Source: Cephalotrichum gorgonifer (taxonomy: Eukaryota > Ascomycota > Sordariomycetes > Microascales > Microascaceae). Taken from it: a DNA stretch of 64,000 bases. Below are positions 57,719 to 64,000 of the stretch, one piece after another. The stretch is from contig ONZQ02000008.1 of assembly GCA_900312665.1 (NCBI GenBank), positions 248,001-312,000 of the forward strand. The letters run 5' to 3'. The notes under the pieces were generated by a model that saw only the letters and a list, made by a program, of their open reading frames with translations, was not told where the DNA came from and did no database searches. Positions within the stretch are counted from its first letter, which is position 1, and every line of letters begins with the position of its first letter. The position numbers were made by a program, and so were the translations under genes.

Positions 57719-60700
57719 ATGCCCTGGCAGCCGCTGCCCCGAATCGCCTTCGCCGTCGCGACATATCCCTTCATCGCCTCCACCCCGGCCGACCTACCTC
57801 TCGAGATCGGTGATGAGCTCTACATCATCGAAGAGACGCCTGACGGCAACTGGCTGCGCGGCTATCTCGTCGCCCCGCCCAGCCTCCTCGCCGGCCTGAC
57901 GTCGGCCAAGGGCCAGACCCTCGAAGCGAGAGTCTTCAGCGGCATCTTCCCTCGCAGCTGTGTCGAGGTGAGGGAGCTCCTTGGCGAGCCCGACGACGAC
58001 GAGAACGCGAGTGAAGGCGATGCGAAACCCGGCGGGAACAGGCGAAGCGACTCCGCAAAAAGTGGCCTATCCCCGCTGACGGAGCGCGCGAGGCGGAAAG
58101 CAGGGGACAAGCATGTCTCCGTCGACAGCAAGCTCGCCGGGCCCCGGATAAGCTACACCCAGACTCATCGCAAGCCGCTCAAGGAGCTCCCGAACGGAAC
58201 CAACGGCGCCACGCTATCGGTGCCCGTCCGTCGGGATCCCAACAGCCCTCCGCCACCAGCCCCGGTGCCGATGCTGAAAATTGGCGACGAGACCCCTACC
58301 TCTGCTGCCGAACCTCTGATCGACGAAATTGCCTCCTGCCTCCGCGAATGGCACTCCACGAACCTCCACGTCCTCCTCCTAACGCGCCAGTACTCCAAGC
58401 TCGAGAAACTATCGCACCTCATAAACTCCCTTTACTTTGCCCGCCAACAATTCCTCCACAATGTCCTCACCGCGCACGAGTACGAGCGGCTGCGCGAAAA
58501 GACCGTCTGGGACTTGGTCAAGGTCAATAAGCTCTGCGGCGGCGAGGTCATTGTTCGAGACCCTGCCCAGCGGGGCCGTGTCCTCACTTGTGACGATGCC
58601 ATCGTGGAGACCACGAAACTGCAGACCACCATGAGCTTGCTTGACGAGCCTCCCCAGCCCGCTGTCGAGCTGACTGCGCTGCACCATCTCTTGGTCGACG
58701 TCAAGGGTTTCGCGGGTGCGTCGGCGGACGAGACGACTCTGGACCTCTACCTGATAGCGAAGCCCCTTGGCCAACCTGCAGCCGCGCTTTCAGAGACCTT
58801 CTCCGTCAATGTCCCCTCTGGAGGCTTCATAGGATCCAATGTCATTGACGGTAAGATGAAGACACTCTTCACCGATCTCTCTGCACAGGATATTGGCGAC
58901 ATTCCTTCTGCGGAGACGGACCTTTACCTTGTTGTCAAGGTCCGTGCGACACAGCAAATCGCTGCCTCGCCCAACCCACTGTCGCGTTCGGGGACCGGTG
59001 GCCAGACGCCCTTCTCCAGAGATTACGCCAAGCCCCCGGTATCCTCTGCAAACAAGCAGTCCTCTAGGCGTAGTATCATGTGGAACAAGGGATCACGGGC
59101 AGCCTTCTCCAGGGGGGCCACGACCCCGAAGCTCGACGCCGTGTCCGAACAGCCTGCGGGGCGACCGCCGACGAATGGGGGGCTGGAAAGCCGCGATGGG
59201 AGCCTTCCCCCTAGTACGGCGGGATCAAAATCCCAGAATGGAGGACAGCCCGCCACCTTCTCGGCGAAGCGCACCGTCGGCGTCGGGATCCTGCGACTGA
59301 ACACCATCATGAAGCGCGAGGAAGAAGTCGAGCAAGTTATCAGCATCCTAACCTCATCCACTCGAGTCAGCCAGGAAAAGCCAGAGGGCGGCGATGAGTG
59401 GGATGCGCTTATTCGGGAGGTCATGGGTGGCAAGCCTGGGCAGTACGCCCCATCAGCTCGCGCAGAAAGGCTCCAAGTCGTTTTGAAGGGATTCAATAAT
59501 CTGGACGCCGATACCCTTATCCGGTCCACGCCGACCCTGCTCTCCGGAGTGCGCAAGACTAACAAGATAGGCTTCACCGGGGCCCCTACGAAACCTCGAT
59601 CCGACATCTACGTGACGATTGACGGCGCATCTTTAGCAAGGCACAACTTGTTGTCCAGGTACGGCGGAAGCCCGACCGTGATACCGACTTCTGTGCAGGG
59701 AACCAACCTACAAGTCACTCTCGAGGTACGGCGGGCATCAGGCGAGCGGGTCGAAAGCTGCGTCTTCCCGTGGTCCAATGCCGACAGCGTGACGACCTGC
59801 AGGTCGGTAGCGGTTGAGCGTGATGAGCCTTGGAAACAGACGATCCGTCTCTCGATACCGCCCAGCGACGTGCAGGACTCCCACATTGTCATGTTCGTGT
59901 CCGACATCCCGAACCCCCCCTTTGCGGTGGCCCACATCCCACTCTGGGACAAGGTCGCCTTCCGACCGGATGGTCTACACTACCCCCTTCTGTACAAGGT
60001 CGATGAGAACACATCGACCGCTCAAGCAGGTCCATCCGGGAGAGGGGGGTATCTTTCCCTACCTTGGAGTGGCCGCGGGAAAGGTGATGCGGTAGAAGTT
60101 ACCGGACCCATCGCCGCCCTCCGCGTCGAGACATACCTTTGCAGTACCCAGTTCTCCCAGGACAAGGCGGTGATAGGGCTGCTCAAGTGGAAAGACTCGA
60201 GGGACGACATCCCTGCTATCTTGAAGCAACTGATATTCGTTCCCGAGATTGAAATCGTCAAACTCCTCCACGACGTCCTTGACGCCCTCTTCGCCGTCCT
60301 GGTCGAGTACTCGGGGAATGCCGAGTACGAAGACCTTGTCTTCACAGCCCTCGTTAGAGTCCTGGGAATTGTGCACGACAGGCGATTCAACCTGGGGCCT
60401 CTCGTCGACACCTACGCAGAGACCAAGTTCAGCTACCCCTTCGCGACACCCTGCCTTGTGCAGTCCTTCACCAGGCTCCTCGAGAAACCGACCGAACCCG
60501 AGACGGCTCGAAAGCTGCGAGCCACGTTCAAGGTGGTCAAGCATCTTCTCAAGTTCATAACCCGTGCACGCGGCCAGCAAAAGGCCAAGGAGGCACACTT
60601 GGGCATTACGGCCACGAACCCCGGCTTCACGCGCCACATTCGGACCGTCTTCAAGGCTCTCGATGCCATGATGCGAAACTTCGCGCCGGTCCTGGTGGGC

Positions 60701-63700
60701 AGCCAAACGCTGGCTGTGCAGCACTTCCACACCTGGCTTCCAGAGTTGGCAGGGCTCTTGACGACTGAGGAGATCCTCCATATCGCCATCGACTTCATGG
60801 ACTCGTGTGCCGGTGTCAAGGGCAAGTTGGTTCTGTATAAGCTCATCCTGGTCATCAACTACTCCAAGCTCGAGATCTTCTCGCAGCCGGAACAGCGATC
60901 CGCCCTTAGCGCCAACACCGTCCGTTGGATTGCGCCTCACTGGGGCCACACGGGAGAGGTGACCGACCTCTGGCGAGATCAAGTCAGGTTATGTTGCTCT
61001 GTGGTTGCAAGTCACCTCGACTACATCGGCAACGAGATCCCTGATTATATTCCAAAGATCATTGAGTCGTACCTCGTCATCCAGGCCACTCCTCGGAAGC
61101 CAAAGACTCGGCTCTCCCTGCTCTTCCCTACAGCTTATCCTTTCGCCACTAAGATACTACCCGAGCCCATCTTCTTCGACGAAGCCCTCATCGAGCTCTC
61201 TGCCGTACTCTCCGCCCTCTCCAATTCGGCAGCTGGCGGCATGCAGCTGGAGCTAGCGGATGTCGAGCTCACTCTCCTCCTCGAGCAAGCACTTCGCGTG
61301 TACATGAGCATACTCTCCGGAGAAGCCTTCCCCGCGGAGTGGCTTAGCATTCACATCTACCACCACAAGTCCACCATGCACACGCTCCAATACCTGGCCG
61401 ACATAATGCTGGAGTCTTTCCTACCAGATCCCGATGAGGCAGAGAACTTTAACACCGAGCTCTGGAAACTGTTCTTCTCGACGCTGCTGAAGCTCGTCGG
61501 CAGTTCGTCGCTCGCGCTAGAGACATTCCCGGAGCAAAAGAGGCGGGCGGTATGGAAGATTGCGGGAGACGTTCGCGAGCATGGCGCCGAATTGTTACGG
61601 CGGACCTGGGAGGCCATCGGCTGGGAGACAACTGCCGAGGAGAGAGCACAGTACCACCTCGCGAAGATCGGCGGATACCAAGTTCAATATGTCCCTACTC
61701 TGGTGGGCCCTATAGTGGAGCTTTGCCTCAGCGTCCACGAGGGCCTGCGGACGATGGCGGTCGAGGTGTTGCAGACCATGATTGTCAGCGAATGGACCCT
61801 CGGCGAGGACCTCTCCGTGATCCAGACGGAGATGATTGACTGCTTGGATCGTTTCTTCAAGACCAAACCCATGACTGAGAGCATCCTGCAAAAGCTCTTC
61901 GTCGGCGAACTTCTCGATAGGTTCGAGATTCTGGAACGGGCTCCCAACGACGCCTTGTCCACGTCGACCAAGGAACTAATGGCGACCATTGACGAATTTA
62001 TCGACCTTCTGGTTGCCGTGCGTAGCGGGGATGGGACGAGCGAGGCGACGCACCTCATCAACCGTCTAAGGCTAATGGAATTCCTACGGGACATGCAAAA
62101 GGAGGAGATCTTCATCCGCTACGTCCATCAGCTCGCAGCCCTGCAGTCGGAGTCAAGGAACCACGCCGAGGCTGGTCTCGCCCTCCGACTCCATGCCGAC
62201 CTCTACGACTGGGACTCCTCGAAGCACACGCCCGCGCTTACCGACCCCGACTTCCCCATGCAATCCCACTTCGAGCGGAAGGAGCGCATCTACTTTGACA
62301 TGATCACGCACTTTGAGGAAGGGGAGGCTTGGACCAGCGCTCTGGAGACGTACCGGGAGTTGCAGGTGCAGTACGAGACGAACGTGTTCGACTTCGCGAA
62401 GCTGGCGAGGACGGAGCGGGCGATTGCCAAGATATACGAGACGATCGTCAAGAGCGACAAGCTTGTGCCCAAGTACTACAAGGTGATCTACAAAGGCCTC
62501 GGCTTCCCCACCAGCCTTCGCGACAAGGAATACGTGTACGAGGGGACTCCCGGGGAGAGAACCTCCGCCTTCACGGACAGGATGCAAGAGCAGTACCCCG
62601 CAGCCCAGATCGTGACGCACGGAGATGTGGACGAGGTCGAGGGGCAGTACTTGGTCATCTCGTCCATAACACCTCATCGTGACCTCTCGCACCACGTCTT
62701 CCAGCGAGCAAGAGTCCAGTACGGCATCCGCGACTACATTCTCTCGGCTCACCCCCAAGAGTTCTCGGTATCCACCCGACGCAACACCTCGGGTCCAGCC
62801 ACCGAGCATTACGCGGACAAGTTGGTATACACGGTGGCAGAGCCGTTCCCGACGATACTACGTCGCAGCGAGATCATCGGCACACACGAGGTCAAGCTGA
62901 GCGCCAGAGAGACGGCGCTGGAGCGGATCACGCGTAAGACGCAAGAGATTGGGACGCTGGAACGGCGGGTTGTAGAGGGCGATCTCGAGACGGCGCGGGT
63001 CCTGTTCGATATTGTGGCGGCGTCGGTTAATCCCACGGCGGAGAACAGCATTGTGGGATACCGGCAGTTCATTCCCTCGGCCGAGACGGAGGACGACGAG
63101 GCTGAGCTGGACGCGCTGGATAATTCGATCAAGATGGCTCTCGTGGACCATGCGTTTATCATTCGGAAGTGTTTGGCGACGTTTGCAAAGAGCCCGATCG
63201 ACACCTTGTCTCGGAATCACGAAGAGCTGTATAGGTGTAAGTTTTTCTCTCCTCTCCACATGACGATGACGGTCGGACTCGCTAACCACTTGACCTGAAG
63301 ACTTTGAGATCACCTTTGCGCCCGAGATAGAGCTCTTCATGATACCTCAAGCGACGCAAGATCTGGCCTCCCCTGCTGGCATGTGGCACCCGTCGCCGAT
63401 CTCCGAGAAGACGCCCGTCACGAGCCTTGTCGCCGCAGTATCGCAAGATGCCTCCGAGGCCTCCGTCATCCAGCCCGTGAAGCCTGGCCGGGGCGCGCGA
63501 ATGAGCTTCCTGGGCGGGAAGAAGAAGGATGTCGTGAGATCGAGCGAGGAGCAACAGCGAGATCGGATGCGGAGCACGACGCAGTCGAGCGCGAATACCG
63601 ACTCGGGGCTGAGCAGGGCGCGCTCCGGGGCCGGGAATGGCGTCGCGAACGGGCGGCGCGGCGTCTTCCGGCAACAGAGCGAGGCGCCGCCGCCAAGCTA

Positions 63701-63914
63701 CCAGGGTACTGCTAACGGCGATGCGGGGGGCGAGTGGGTGACGGATTCGAACACCGGCCAGGAGAGCCTTGAGATCGGGGACAAGGACGGGAACAAGGGT
63801 GTGGGGATCCACAAGATGGGGAGCGTGAGGAAGAGGCTGAGCATGTTGAAGATTGGGAAGAGGGGCGGTGGGAAGGGGGACCGGGCCGTGATGGGGTCGC
63901 TGGATGAGGAGTAG
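57719..63914 (+). CDS. DOCK-family guanine nucleotide exchange factor (Dck1-like)
   Basis: Large GEF that activates a Rac/Rho5-type GTPase at the cell cortex, normally with an ELMO partner (Dck1-Lmo1 in yeast). Exons 57719-63236 and 63301-63914 (64-nt intron with CTAAC branch; join EELYR-YFEITF) give 2043 aa. Order: N-terminal SH3-like domain (about 9-85; IAFAVATYPFIA, GDELYIIEETPDGNWLRGYL, GIFPRSCVEV); helical region; DHR-1/C2 domain at about 620-790 (KPRSDIYVTIDGASLARHN, RLSIPPSDVQDSHIVMFV, WDKVAFRPDGLHYPLLYKV); armadillo-like helices; DHR-2 catalytic region at about 1500-1860 (FERKERIYFDMITHFEEGEA, YYKVIYKGLGFPTSLRDKEY, LDALDNSIKMALVDHAF); then a Ser/Lys-rich tail of about 180 residues with PPPSY. 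Complete in the window. Confidence 0.93.
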
Positions 63915-64000
63915 GAGTTCTTCCGGTCGTACTTTGCATCGAGGGGCCTGGGGGTCGAGGTAGGTGGCGAGGAGGGGTGGGTGGGGGACGATGAGTGGGA
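63915..64000. other. 3' flank of the DOCK gene at the window end
   Basis: Start of the 3' UTR; too short to say more. Confidence 0.6.

Noticed and set aside
1..64000. tRNA, 5S rRNA, intact transposon or LTR pairs
   Set aside because: Reading for B-box-like GGTTCRA-type words with matching arms, 5S-like sequence, transposase/reverse-transcriptase motifs and long terminal repeats gave nothing convincing; a covariance-model scan would be decisive.

Overview
The window reads as nuclear DNA of a filamentous ascomycete (Pezizomycotina, probably a Sordariomycete; the class is inferred from the overall look of the genes, not from a search). The coding regions are GC-rich. The genes are split by short introns of about 56-230 nt with GT...AG ends and CTAAC/CTAAT-like branch points, gene-free spacers are long, and the gene set is eukaryotic: DNA polymerase epsilon, Cox20, Vid27, a WSC-domain sensor, a DOCK-type GEF. 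There is no operon structure, and I saw no rRNA, tRNA, CRISPR array or intact transposon. Bases 1-340 are an assembly gap.

Layout. 341-8139 is a long gene-free stretch. An MFS sugar transporter follows (8140-10090, +, 4 exons), then glycosylasparaginase (11324-12400, +), which converges on a small ankyrin protein (12658-13282, -, 3 exons). A divergent promoter separates the ankyrin gene from a mitochondrial enoyl-CoA/methylglutaconyl-CoA hydratase (13816-14916, +). Next are a mitochondrial LEA-like stress protein (15417-15988, +), a Cys-rich fungal protein (16630-17244, -), a Nup37-like beta-propeller protein (18845-21124, -), a gene-free stretch with a possible decayed gene, and a WSC-domain membrane sensor (25654-26665, -, 4 exons). 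After another 4.6 kb spacer come prenylcysteine oxidase (31248-33180, +), Vid27 (34014-36598, +), an 824-aa disordered repeat protein (38005-40546, +), aldose 1-epimerase (40857-41954, -), a 341-aa basic nuclear-type protein (44594-45619, +), Cox20 (45958-46659, -), the complete DNA polymerase epsilon catalytic subunit (47359-54233, +) and a complete DOCK-family GEF (57719-63914, +).

The genes are mostly unrelated housekeeping functions, as is usual in fungi: sugar uptake and galactose metabolism (transporter, epimerase), glycoprotein and prenylprotein breakdown (glycosylasparaginase, prenylcysteine oxidase), leucine breakdown, respiration (Cox20), replication (Pol epsilon), nuclear pore, and cell-surface and Rho/Rac signalling (WSC sensor, DOCK). 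I reconstructed the exon structures by reading splice sites and checking that reading phase is kept and conserved motifs are restored. They need RNA evidence.

I did not find a convincing new multi-gene system. The observations most worth a second look are: a strong intergenic enrichment of TACWWGTA octamers; two MluI cell-cycle boxes in the shared COX20/POL2 promoter; an uncatalogued open terminal-exon-like frame at 26937-27242; a possible single-pass micropeptide at 16158-16295; a five-codon last exon in the WSC gene; and the uncharacterised repeat protein at 38005-40546.
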